Assembly: GCA_965243145.1 (NCBI GenBank)
Contig: CBDEUB010000002.1
Coordinates: 1,798,001-1,862,000, forward strand
Source of the DNA: CBDBLK01 sp965243145
Lineage (GTDB): Bacteria > Bdellovibrionota > Bacteriovoracia > Bacteriovoracales > Bacteriovoracaceae
DNA length: 64,000 nucleotides
Direction of reading: 5' to 3'
This document shows, piece after piece, positions 52,626 through 61,479 of the stretch. The stretch's first letter is position 1. The number at the start of each line of letters is the position of its first letter. The notes below the pieces were generated by a model, which was given only the letters and a program-made list of their open reading frames with translations, ran no database searches and was not told the origin of the DNA. A program made the translations under genes and the position numbers.

Positions 52626-53142
52626 AAAATCAAATTGTTTTGCAAAAAATGATAAAGGCCAAGCAATTTTTGAATTACTTGCTTTTATGCCCTTTCTAAT
52701 TTTCATTTTTACAATAATGGTCACAGTCGGTAATGCTATTAATGCTTCTATCAATCAACAAAAAGTGACACGCAGGTATTTTTATTATTTATTAAAGGGT
52801 AATAGTGCGGCCCCTGGCCAAGAAGATTTAGGAGAATGGATGAATTCAGGAATTTCTTTGGCCGGGATGTCGGCCATAGGCTTTAGAGACAAAGCAGAGG
52901 GTGAACTTTCTTTAGCACCTTGTTTTAAATTTACAACATTGTTTACAGGGGACGAAGGAGAGACTTGTTCAGAACCTCTTAAAGGTAGTGACAAAAGCAC
53001 TTTCGTCAGAATTTTTACTTTTTATGGGATTTGTGGAGAAACATATATTGTTAAAGGCAATTATTTCAAGAATTATCATAATTTTCCTTATCTGCCCAAT
53101 CGCACTGAGGTCATGACTAGCGCTTCTTGTATTTTGCGATAA
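52615..53142 (+). CDS. TadE-like minor pilin (2)
   Basis: 175 aa from ATG 52615 (TTG 52609 also in frame). GQAIFELLAFMPFLIFIFTIMVTVGNAINASINQ is the prepilin-like helix, cut here into its core GQAIFELLAFMPFL and what follows. The exterior domain holds several Cys residues (PCFKF, ETCSEP, GICGE, SCILR). It overlaps the previous gene by 11 bases. With its neighbour it probably caps or stabilises the pilus. Confidence 0.72.
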   Translation: MGAKKSNCFAKNDKGQAIFELLAFMPFLIFIFTIMVTVGNAINASINQQKVTRRYFYYLLKGNSAAPGQEDLGEWMNSGISLAGMSAIGFRDKAEGELSLAPCFKFTTLFTGDEGETCSEPLKGSDKSTFVRIFTFYGICGETYIVKGNYFKNYHNFPYLPNRTEVMTSASCILR

Positions 53143-53156
53143 TTAAAGATTTTTGT

Positions 53157-53177
53157 AGGGATAATTATTCCCTTTTT
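53157..53177 (+). terminator. Weak terminator-like hairpin
   Basis: AGGGA and TCCCT pair across TAATTAT and are followed by TTTT. It sits between the pilin genes and cpaB and might lower downstream expression. The stem is only five pairs. Confidence 0.3.
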
Positions 53178-53247
53178 AATGTCTTTAAGTCTGCTCTGTT
53201 AAAATTTAAAACAGGGAATTGTATCGACTCGTTTAAAGTGAGAACAA

Positions 53248-54063
53248 ATGAATACAAGGGCCTTTACACTTGCTTTAATTATCGCCGGTTTGGCCATGTT
53301 TATGGTTCATACTTATGTAGAAGATAAAGAAAACGAATATCAAAGAAATTATGGAAGGCCAACTACAGTTGTCGTTGCAAAGAAAGATATTCAAGAACTT
53401 GAACTCATTGATGATACTAAAGTTGGAGTCAGAACAGTTCCCCGCAAATTTGCTCACCCTGATGCTTTTTCCGATATCAAAAGTGTGGAGAATACTATGG
53501 CCACTATTCCTATAGTTAAAGGAGAAATTATTACTAAGCCAAGAGTGACTTATCCAGGTGCTAAAACAGGTTTATCCCGCCAAGTAAGTCCAGATAAAAG
53601 AGCATTTGCACTCAACATTACAGAAAGACAAGCAGCAGGAAAATTAATTAAGCCAGGTGATAGAGTTGATGTTATAGCTGCCATTGATTATTCATCTGGA
53701 CGCAAGGATATGCAAAAAACAAAAACGGTTCTTCAAGATATTTTAGTTCTTTCAACTGGAAAATCAATGACTAATTCACTTCCTATTTATGGAGTTAAAA
53801 CTCCCAGAGAAATTAAAACTATGAACGCTAATGTGTATGAGAGGTACAATACGGTTACATTAGAATTAAATCCTTATGATGTACAGAAATTAGTTTTTTT
53901 ATTGATCTATTCAGGTAACAAACCATTTTTAAGTTTAAGAAATAATTCTGATCAAAAGCAAGTTAGGATTAAAGCAACTAGTATCTTTGATGTTTTAGGA
54001 CATGATGAGGTTGCTGATGCTAAAGCATATTTTTCTGATCAAAATAAAAAGAGAGGCAATTAA
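53248..54063 (+). CDS. cpaB: Flp pilus assembly protein CpaB/RcpC
   Basis: 271 aa. A single N-terminal membrane segment is followed by an SAF domain (VVVAKKDIQELELIDDTKV) and the RcpC/CpaB domain (RAFALNITERQAAGKLIKPGDRVDV split over the middle). CpaB sits in the periplasm and helps the secretin assemble or gate. The secretin gene starts three bases after its stop. Confidence 0.9.
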   Translation: MNTRAFTLALIIAGLAMFMVHTYVEDKENEYQRNYGRPTTVVVAKKDIQELELIDDTKVGVRTVPRKFAHPDAFSDIKSVENTMATIPIVKGEIITKPRVTYPGAKTGLSRQVSPDKRAFALNITERQAAGKLIKPGDRVDVIAAIDYSSGRKDMQKTKTVLQDILVLSTGKSMTNSLPIYGVKTPREIKTMNANVYERYNTVTLELNPYDVQKLVFLLIYSGNKPFLSLRNNSDQKQVRIKATSIFDVLGHDEVADAKAYFSDQNKKRGN

Positions 54064-54065
54064 AC

Positions 54066-55574
54066 TTGTTTAAGTCTATAAAGCTAGGATTATTAAATTA
54101 TGCTTTCTTATTTGGCCTTATTATAAAAGCGCAAACTGAACAAGCTGCATCTGAGAAACTTGTAGAAGTCATTTTAGGAATTGACAAAATAGTACAACTC
54201 GATTTTTCTTGGGATTCAAGAATCCAAGTTGGAGATGATTCTGTACTCGAACTTAAACAGATCCCTCAAAGAAGAGAAATTGTATTTAGAGGAATCAAAT
54301 CGGGTAGAACTTCGGTAGTTATAAGAGATTCTGTTGGAAATATAAAGGCAAGGTTTTTAGTAAGAGTAACGGCCACCAGTCAGTCCAAAATTGTGCAAGA
54401 ACTCAGAGATTTTATTGGTGATGTAGAAGGTATTGAAATTGGAATCAAAAGTGGTGTTGTTTATGTAGGAGGAAAAATTATTGTTCCCGAAGATATTGGC
54501 AGGGTCGTTACTATAATAAAACAGAATAAATTTAGAAATGTGTTATTTTTGGTAGAGCTTTCAAGACAAACTCAAGAATTAATAGCTAGAAAAATGCAAG
54601 AGGAAATTCAGAGAAATCAGCTTAAAGATGTTACAGTAAGGTTAGTCAATGGACTTTTTTGGCTGGAAGGGATTGTTTCTTCTGATGAAGAAAAAAACCT
54701 TGCAGAACAAGTGGCCAAAGCATTTTTTCCGGCCCAGATTCCTTCATTGGCCGAAAGAACTGATGCAGTTAAAACTGCGGTTAAGGCACCTATCCAAAAT
54801 TTTATTTTTGTCAATAAAAAAAAACCGCCTCCTAGCATACCTAAACTTATTAAAGTGACTGCCCAGTTTGTGGAACTAACAAAAGATTATGCAAAAACTT
54901 TTGGTTTTAAATGGCAACCTTTACTAGCTCCTGGAGAGGGAAGTATTAGTATTGGTAGGCGTGCAGGAGGAGAAATAGGCACTAATTCCACAAATACTTT
55001 GGCAGCTACTATTTCAAATTTATTTCCTAAGCTGTATTCACTTAAAAACGCTGGATACGCTAGAGTTTTACAGTCGGGAGTTCTCTTTGTTAAAGATAAA
55101 ACGGAAGGAACTATTAATAAAAGTGAAGTAATACCTTTTTCTTTAGGAAGTGGTGAATTTACTAAATCGGAAAAAGCACAATCGGGATTCACTTTGAGAG
55201 TTAAACCGACTCTTCTTCCCCAAGATAAAATTGATCTTAATATGGGTTTAGATGTCAAGGCCACTTTTGGTAATCCTCCTCATGAACTCACTAATTCAGT
55301 TTCTACAGCGATCATAACCAAATCCAAAGAATCGGCCGTAATTGGTGGAATTGTTTTTGATAAAAATACTACCAATTTTGATCGTGATCCTCTTCCACCT
55401 GGTGTGGCCGAAAGTTCTACAGAAGGCTCTTCGCCGCTTTTTTCCTTTATTCGCTCTAAAGCATTTACGGTTTCAAAAACTCAATTCGTAGTTTTTGTGA
55501 CTCCTGAAATTGTTGAATCAGCAGCACAAGATTCTCTTGAAATTAGGCGCAAATTTAGGTACAGAGGGAGATAG
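54066..55574 (+). CDS. cpaC: Flp pilus secretin CpaC/RcpA
   Basis: 502 aa from TTG 54066, with a signal peptide (ending near KAQ). The N-terminal pilus-secretin domain and BON-like segments (VYVGGKIIVPEDIGRV, FWLEGIVSSDEE) precede a C-terminal secretin domain (LKVKP-like FTLRVKPTLLPQDKIDL, SAVIGGIV, TQFVVFVTPEIV). It forms the outer-membrane pore for the Flp pilus. It is followed directly by the ATPase gene. Confidence 0.9.
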   Translation: MFKSIKLGLLNYAFLFGLIIKAQTEQAASEKLVEVILGIDKIVQLDFSWDSRIQVGDDSVLELKQIPQRREIVFRGIKSGRTSVVIRDSVGNIKARFLVRVTATSQSKIVQELRDFIGDVEGIEIGIKSGVVYVGGKIIVPEDIGRVVTIIKQNKFRNVLFLVELSRQTQELIARKMQEEIQRNQLKDVTVRLVNGLFWLEGIVSSDEEKNLAEQVAKAFFPAQIPSLAERTDAVKTAVKAPIQNFIFVNKKKPPPSIPKLIKVTAQFVELTKDYAKTFGFKWQPLLAPGEGSISIGRRAGGEIGTNSTNTLAATISNLFPKLYSLKNAGYARVLQSGVLFVKDKTEGTINKSEVIPFSLGSGEFTKSEKAQSGFTLRVKPTLLPQDKIDLNMGLDVKATFGNPPHELTNSVSTAIITKSKESAVIGGIVFDKNTTNFDRDPLPPGVAESSTEGSSPLFSFIRSKAFTVSKTQFVVFVTPEIVESAAQDSLEIRRKFRYRGR

Positions 55575-57782
55575 ATGGCGGGCCATATTGTAACCATTAT
55601 TGGTGGAAAGGGCGGAGTTGGAAAATCTCAAATTACTGCTAATTTGGCCTTTGCTTATGCCACTGAAAAGCGTTCCAAAGTTCTCTTAATGGATTTTGAT
55701 CAAAAGGCCAGTGGTGACCAAAATTTTATTACTGGAATGACATCTAAAAAAACTATCAGAGATCTGACGGAATTTAATGGTTCTATTGATCCTAGGTCTT
55801 TAATGCCATTTTTAAGTGTTGATTCTTCTGGTGTCAATTATATTGGTATGCCGACAGACCCCACTACAGCAGAACTTATTGATGCAGAAGGTATGGGCAA
55901 AGCATTGAAAGCGCTTCCTAATATTTTCCCCTTGACAATTATTGATGGAGGTTCCGAACTTTCTCCTCTCGTATTAAAAGCGCTTGAATTTTCTACAGCA
56001 ATTTTTTTGGTTGTTACTCCGGATATTTTAGCACTTAATCAAAGCAAACGCTTATTTTCAAATCTTTTAACCATGCTTTTGCCAAAAGATATGATTTTAA
56101 TTTTGGCGAATCAGTATCAAAAAGGCCATCCGGTAACCCCTGAAGTTATTAGCAAAACTATTGGCAAACCAGTTTTTTCAATATTACCTAAAGATGATCA
56201 AAGTTTAGTAGGTGCGCTCAATAAAAAAAGAACTTTATTTGCCCTCAATAAAAACGCTCCTTTTAGTAAAGCTGCAGTTGAGACAGTTCGTAAATTGGCC
56301 CAAAAAAATGTTTTTAAAACTCTTGAAAAGTTAAATAAATCAACAGATGCAAAATTAAAAAGGCCAGAATCTTCATCGTCAACAAGCGGAGGACAAAATA
56401 ATTCATGGACAGCACTAAAACTAAGATTACATACAGCATTAGTTGATGAAATGGATTTCAAAAAACAGGATGATAAAGACCCTAAAGCACAAACAATTCT
56501 TAGAGAAAAAACTAAAAAATTGGTTATTGATCTTATTGAGAAAGAAGATACAAAAGGAATTTTAAATTCCAGAGCAGATATAAACCAATTAGTAAAAGAA
56601 ATTTTGGATGAGGCCTTGGGCCTTGGGCCTTTAGAAGATTTATTATCAGATAAAGAATGTTCAGAAATTATGGTAGTTGGGCCTAGTAAGATATATTTTG
56701 AAAGAGGTGGAAAAATTAGGAAATCGGAAATTACTTTTACAAATGATCGCCAGGTTTTAAATGTTATTGAAAGAATCGTTGCTCCCATAGGGAGACGCAT
56801 TGATGAAAAAACTCCTTATGTCGATGCTAGATTATCTGACGGTTCGAGAGTTCATGCTATTATATCACCTTGTGCCTTGGATGGAGGCACTATCACTATT
56901 AGAAAATTTCCCGAAAATAGATTAACTTATAAAGATTTAGTCAAATTTAATTCATGCACTCAAAACATGGCCGATTTTTTAAGAATCGCTGTAGAGGCCC
57001 ATAGAAATATTGTCGTCTCTGGTGGTACTGGGTCGGGAAAAACAACATTGATTAATATTTTGGGTGGATTTATTCAGGCCAATGAGCGTATTATTACTTG
57101 TGAAGATTCTGCTGAATTAAACTTTCCTCAAGATCATATTGTAAGACTTGAAACACGCCCTCCTTCTCTTGAAGGTGATGGAGAAATAGACATTCGTTGT
57201 TTAGTTAAACAAACTTTGAGGATGAGGCCAGATCGAATTGTCGTAGGAGAATGTCGAGGTGGCGAAACATTAGATATGCTTCAAGCAATGGGAACAGGAC
57301 ATGATGGCTCTATGACAACAGTTCATTCAAATAATCCAAGAGAATGTATTGGAAGGCTAGAAACTTTAGTACAATATGCAGGCGCTGGCCTGTCTCCCAG
57401 AGCAATTAAAGAAATGATTGCCAATTCAGTTCACATGATTGTACAACAGTCCCGTTTGGATGATGGTTCTCGTAGAATAACTCATATTACAGAGTTAGGC
57501 GGAATGCAAGGTGATGTTGTTATTCTACAAGACATTTTTCTTTTTCAACAAAAGGAGATTGGCAAAGATGGAAAAATAAAAGGAGAATTTCAAGCAACTG
57601 GATTTATTCCAAAATTTGTCGAAAATTTAGAAAAAAAGGGCTATAATGTTCCTCGAGGATTATTTGCCAATAATGCTCATCCACCGAATGTTTCCCCTCC
57701 AAAACCTCCTGTTAGCAAAGATCAAAATGGTACAAATTCTAAAAAAACTATAGATAATAATAAAAAAATTAAAACAAAATAA
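55575..57782 (+). CDS. cpaF: Fused TadZ/CpaE - CpaF pilus ATPase
   Basis: 735 aa. Residues 1-260 are a ParA/MinD-like ATPase with a deviant Walker A (GGKGGVGKS, 10-18) and LMDFDQKASGD, as in TadZ/CpaE, which place the pilus at a pole. After a Ser-rich linker (about 265-285), residues 290-690 are a CpaF-type secretion ATPase: SEIMVVGPSKIYFERGGK, Walker A GGTGSGKTT near 483, the Asp box CEDSAELNFPQ, Walker B RMRPDRIVVGECRG and TGHDGSMTTVHSN. The tail is Pro/Lys/Asn-rich. These are normally two genes. Confidence 0.9.
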   Translation: MAGHIVTIIGGKGGVGKSQITANLAFAYATEKRSKVLLMDFDQKASGDQNFITGMTSKKTIRDLTEFNGSIDPRSLMPFLSVDSSGVNYIGMPTDPTTAELIDAEGMGKALKALPNIFPLTIIDGGSELSPLVLKALEFSTAIFLVVTPDILALNQSKRLFSNLLTMLLPKDMILILANQYQKGHPVTPEVISKTIGKPVFSILPKDDQSLVGALNKKRTLFALNKNAPFSKAAVETVRKLAQKNVFKTLEKLNKSTDAKLKRPESSSSTSGGQNNSWTALKLRLHTALVDEMDFKKQDDKDPKAQTILREKTKKLVIDLIEKEDTKGILNSRADINQLVKEILDEALGLGPLEDLLSDKECSEIMVVGPSKIYFERGGKIRKSEITFTNDRQVLNVIERIVAPIGRRIDEKTPYVDARLSDGSRVHAIISPCALDGGTITIRKFPENRLTYKDLVKFNSCTQNMADFLRIAVEAHRNIVVSGGTGSGKTTLINILGGFIQANERIITCEDSAELNFPQDHIVRLETRPPSLEGDGEIDIRCLVKQTLRMRPDRIVVGECRGGETLDMLQAMGTGHDGSMTTVHSNNPRECIGRLETLVQYAGAGLSPRAIKEMIANSVHMIVQQSRLDDGSRRITHITELGGMQGDVVILQDIFLFQQKEIGKDGKIKGEFQATGFIPKFVENLEKKGYNVPRGLFANNAHPPNVSPPKPPVSKDQNGTNSKKTIDNNKKIKTK

Positions 57783-57791
57783 AGGTAAAAT

Positions 57792-58682
57792 ATGAGTGAT
57801 TTAATGTCATTGGTTGGCCTAAAAGGTCTTTTGGGTGTTATAGGATTAGGTATATTTCTTTACTGTTATCGTTATTCTATAGCTATTTTTGATTGGATTG
57901 AAAAACAAACTTTAGGAACGAGAACTTATATTATGGAAAAAATGGATCTTCTAATGATTCAAATGGATCCAGACAAGTTGACAATATATCTTTTAGCATT
58001 AAGTTTTGGCCTATTTACAACAACTGTAGTTTTATTTGGCCTGCTTTTTAATTGGGGTGTTGGAATTATTTTAGGGATAGTTGTGGGTGTTTTATCTTTT
58101 CGTTTACCTAGGCCTGTAGTAGACAGAATGGTAGATGTAAGAATTAAGCAATATCAAGGTCAAATGGTAGATGCTTTGCAACTTTTAAGTAATGGTATTC
58201 GTGCAGGACTTAGCGTTCCTCAAGGAATTGGCATGGTGGTTGCAGAAATGCCCCCTCCTATCCAGCAGGAATTTAACCTTATTCTTCAACAAAATAGATT
58301 AGGTGTTCCTTTGGAAGAATGTTTTGAAAATTTGGCCAAAAGGATTCCTTTGGAAGACAACGATATGTTTGTATCCTCCATGAATATTTTAAGAGAAACT
58401 GGTGGTAATTTAGCAGAAGTATTCGATACAATTGTAGATGTTATTAGAGAAAGAGTAAGACTACAACAAAAAATTGATACATATACTGCACAAGGAATGT
58501 TTCAAGGTTATACAATTGCGGCCATGCCTTTGGCCATTACTGGTATCTATGCTTCTTCAGACCCCGATTCTATTATTGGAATGTTCAAAAATCCTATTGG
58601 TATAATTCTCTTTATTATAGCAATGCTTTTAGATTTGGCGGGACTTTATGTCATTATGAAGATTGTAAAAATCAAGATTTAG
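57792..58682 (+). CDS. tadB: Pilus inner-membrane platform protein TadB
   Basis: 296 aa with an N-terminal anchor, a pair of helices near 65-105 and a T2SSF domain (QMVDALQLLSNGIRAGLSVPQGI, FVSSMNILRETGGNLAEVFDTI), ending in two helices. It is the TadB-type platform that the ATPase drives. A second platform protein (TadC), usually the next gene, is not present in the window. Confidence 0.88.
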   Translation: MSDLMSLVGLKGLLGVIGLGIFLYCYRYSIAIFDWIEKQTLGTRTYIMEKMDLLMIQMDPDKLTIYLLALSFGLFTTTVVLFGLLFNWGVGIILGIVVGVLSFRLPRPVVDRMVDVRIKQYQGQMVDALQLLSNGIRAGLSVPQGIGMVVAEMPPPIQQEFNLILQQNRLGVPLEECFENLAKRIPLEDNDMFVSSMNILRETGGNLAEVFDTIVDVIRERVRLQQKIDTYTAQGMFQGYTIAAMPLAITGIYASSDPDSIIGMFKNPIGIILFIIAMLLDLAGLYVIMKIVKIKI

Positions 58683-58685
58683 AAT

Positions 58686-59081
58686 GTGAATATGAAAGTT
58701 AAAAGACCTTCAGAAGAATCTTTAAGAGTGCTTACTCTTTTGAAATTAGATGCTCAAAGGTTATTTGAAAGGATAAACTACAGACGCCCTGAGTATATAC
58801 AAATTTTTTCGGTAAAAAGAACTAGAAAACATTTTTCTCGAATTTTTAAAAATAAATACGATGAAGTCAAGCTTTCTGACCTCAAGAATTGCTCTCCTGA
58901 GGTTATTGTTGGCCTAGATAATTTTTATAATAAAGTTGATGAATTGCGTTGGTATTTAGAAGTAACTGAAGACATGCCTGTGACAGTTGAGGAGAATGTT
59001 AAATGTCTTATCAATGAACTTAAACTTCTTCATCGAACGCTTCAATCCCATATTAATGCAGAGCTGAATATTGTTTGTTAG
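58686..59081 (+). CDS. Unidentified protein at the end of the pilus operon
   Basis: 131 aa, soluble, basic N-terminus and acidic helical C-terminus (VTVEENVKCLINELKLLHRTL). GTG 58686 and ATG 58692 are possible starts; neither has a clear ribosome site. It occupies the place of tadC but is far too short and has no membrane segment. No family recognised. Confidence 0.6.
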   Translation: MNMKVKRPSEESLRVLTLLKLDAQRLFERINYRRPEYIQIFSVKRTRKHFSRIFKNKYDEVKLSDLKNCSPEVIVGLDNFYNKVDELRWYLEVTEDMPVTVEENVKCLINELKLLHRTLQSHINAELNIVC

Positions 59082-59124
59082 TCTTGAGAGACCATGAATT
59101 TATATTCTCAGTTATAATTAAACT

Positions 59125-59811
59125 ATGCGGTTCTTTTTAATATATTTACTTTTTGTAGAAACAGTTTGGGCATATTCTCAAAGTATAGCTAGGCCCAAAG
59201 AAGGTATTTTTTCTGGGAGAATTTCTAAGATCAATGAGCGTGCTGAATTAATGCGTGTAAAAATTGATTTTGTTAATTCCAAATATCTTAACAAAGGAAA
59301 TCAGGTAGAAATTTGGAATGGACAGAATACAGAAACTTATTGCAAAACTTCTATTGCAGGGAAATCAAACGATTATCTCCTTTTAAAAATTCTCAACCTA
59401 AATTTTTGTAGGCGATTTTTTTTGATTGCTCCAGGAAGCTATCTTAAATTTTTTAGCCAAGATTTGATCAATAATCTTAAAATGGGTAAAGAGTTGGTGA
59501 AGACACTGCTAAAAAAAAGATTGGCGTTAAAAGGAAAGTTATCTCGTACTCAAAGAGAATTGAACAAACATATTGAAAAAGTTGATGTTGCCAATGGGCG
59601 TTATGAAACTTTGCGTGCAAAACTTGAGTCTGAATGGAGGGATGAGCTGGATGCTTTAGAAGAGGATAAACTAATTATCTTGAGAAATTACAAGCAGTTA
59701 GAGCTTGATGTTGCTGATATTGAAAATAAATTGGAAAAATATCGCATTAACGATATTAATTTAAAATTAGATCGTTGGGCCTTAGACTCTCGGCTTTATT
59801 ATGAAAAATAA
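59125..59811 (+). CDS. Exported coiled-coil protein, unknown
   Basis: 228 aa with a signal peptide (ending near ETVWAYS). A small N-terminal beta region (GRISKINERAELMRVKIDF, GNQVEIWNG) with two Cys residues is followed by a long coiled coil (about residues 125-215). It resembles periplasmic assembly or adhesin-anchor proteins only in layout. It may belong to the pilus operon, from which a 43-base gap separates it. Confidence 0.6.
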   Translation: MRFFLIYLLFVETVWAYSQSIARPKEGIFSGRISKINERAELMRVKIDFVNSKYLNKGNQVEIWNGQNTETYCKTSIAGKSNDYLLLKILNLNFCRRFFLIAPGSYLKFFSQDLINNLKMGKELVKTLLKKRLALKGKLSRTQRELNKHIEKVDVANGRYETLRAKLESEWRDELDALEEDKLIILRNYKQLELDVADIENKLEKYRINDINLKLDRWALDSRLYYEK

Positions 59812-59884
59812 TATTCTAAAATGGCCATAACCCCTTCCCATATTATCAATTTTTTAATAATTTTCTGCTTTAACAGAAAAGGTA

Positions 59885-60706
59885 ATGAAAAAAGTTTTAA
59901 CCATATTAACTTTAATTTGGGCAGAATCTACAGTTGCTATTCGCCTCGTTTCTAGTGCTCCTGCCATTACAGAATTTATCTTTGAATTGGGATTAGGAGA
60001 AAATTTAGTAGGGGTTTCCAATTATTGTAATTATCCTAAAGATACTTTGAAGATCAAAAAAATAGGATCAGCGCTTAATCTTGATTACGAAATGGTTATT
60101 AAATTAAGGCCTGATTGGGTTTTTGTGCAAGCTACAGATAATGAAAAAATTTTTGAATCTCTTGAAAAACTTAACTTAAAATTTAAAAAATTAGATTTTG
60201 ATGATTTCCAAGGTATCTTGAAAAGTTATCAAGAATTAGCGACAATCCTTGAGCGTAAAGAAAAAAATATAGATTTTCAAAATAAGGTAAAAAATGCATT
60301 AGAAAAACTTCCACGAGTTACTCATTCAAAAAATTATATTGCGGTTGTAAATTCTCAAATTTCTTTTAATGCAATCAAAACAATACGCTTGGTAGGAAAA
60401 GGAACTTATTTTGATGATATTTTAAAACTGGCAGGATTGCATAATTTGGTTCAGAAATCTTACCCCTCGGTTATTTGGGATCGCGAAAGAATTATTAAGG
60501 CGAATCCAGATCGCATATTTCTTATTTTCTCAGGCCACATTTCAAAAAAAATAGTGCAAGAAAACCTTAATATCTGGAAAAAATTAAAAATGATTAACGC
60601 GATCAAAAACGAAAAAATAAATGCTATTCACGGTGATTTTGCTGTTGTTCCTGGGCCAAGAATTATTGAATTAATAAAACAATTTGGATATTTACTTTCT
60701 TTATAA
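59885..60706 (+). CDS. Periplasmic binding protein, BtuF/FecB-like
   Basis: 273 aa class III solute-binding protein: a signal peptide (ending near STVA), then RLVSSAPAITEFIFELGLGENLVGVSNYCNYP, here given by its two parts RLVSSAPAITEFI and LVGVSNYCNYP, as in BtuF and other corrinoid/siderophore binders. VVPGPRIIELIKQFG ends it. It precedes the ATPase and permease genes of the same importer. Substrate (cobalamin or ferric siderophore) is not decided by sequence; no TonB receptor lies in the window. Confidence 0.82.
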   Translation: MKKVLTILTLIWAESTVAIRLVSSAPAITEFIFELGLGENLVGVSNYCNYPKDTLKIKKIGSALNLDYEMVIKLRPDWVFVQATDNEKIFESLEKLNLKFKKLDFDDFQGILKSYQELATILERKEKNIDFQNKVKNALEKLPRVTHSKNYIAVVNSQISFNAIKTIRLVGKGTYFDDILKLAGLHNLVQKSYPSVIWDRERIIKANPDRIFLIFSGHISKKIVQENLNIWKKLKMINAIKNEKINAIHGDFAVVPGPRIIELIKQFGYLLSL

Positions 60707-60711
60707 TTTCT

Positions 60712-61479
60712 ATGATTGAGTGTTCTAATGTAACTCACTTTATTAACGAAACAAAAATATTGAAGAATATTTCCTTTTCTTGGGAAAATTCGGGCCTTTA
60801 TACTATCTTGGGGCCAAATGGTGCTGGGAAGACAACTCTTTTACAAGGTATGGGGGGCATTTCTCAATTTACCCAAGGGGCAGTTTTTTGGAATGGATGT
60901 CAAATTGATTCTATTTCCGTTAAAGAAAAGTCAAAAATTGCGGCCTATCTTCCCCAATCCTTTTCGGTATCTCATGATATGACAGTATGGGAAATTATAC
61001 ATTTTTCTAGGTTTCCTCATATGCGGTTTTTTCGATCTTTGATCAAAAAAGAAATTGAATTTGGTGAAAGTTTACTTAAAAAATTTCATCTTATCAATTT
61101 AAGACATAGAAATCTGAATACCTTGAGCGGAGGAGAATTACAGAAAGTGCATCTCATATGTTGTCTTTTTCAAGAACCTAAAATTCTCTTTCTTGATGAA
61201 CCATTGGCATATTTAGATAATTATTCCCAAAAAGAAGTTTGTTCTTTTTTAAAGTATTGGTGTTGCACTAATAATGCCCAAGTTATTATGACATCTCATA
61301 ATATTAATTTGGCATTGCTTTGGTCTGATAAAATATTGGCACTTGAACAGGGCCAAATGCGTTTTGTAGGAACGCCTGAAAGTCTGGCCTTTTCAGGGGT
61401 TATCGAAGATATGTATCGAAATAGTTTGGCCGCAATTAAGAGAGGAGAAAAAACATTTTTTCTTCCTAAATCTAAATGA
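60712..61479 (+). CDS. ABC transporter ATPase, BtuD/FecE-like
   Basis: 255 aa with Walker A GPNGAGKTT (near residue 35), the signature NTLSGGELQKVHL and Walker B ILFLDEPLAYLD; YLPQSFSV is the Q-loop. This is the FepC/BtuD class that energises FecCD-type permeases. It starts 5 bases after the binding protein and overlaps the permease by 4 bases. Confidence 0.9.
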   Translation: MIECSNVTHFINETKILKNISFSWENSGLYTILGPNGAGKTTLLQGMGGISQFTQGAVFWNGCQIDSISVKEKSKIAAYLPQSFSVSHDMTVWEIIHFSRFPHMRFFRSLIKKEIEFGESLLKKFHLINLRHRNLNTLSGGELQKVHLICCLFQEPKILFLDEPLAYLDNYSQKEVCSFLKYWCCTNNAQVIMTSHNINLALLWSDKILALEQGQMRFVGTPESLAFSGVIEDMYRNSLAAIKRGEKTFFLPKSK

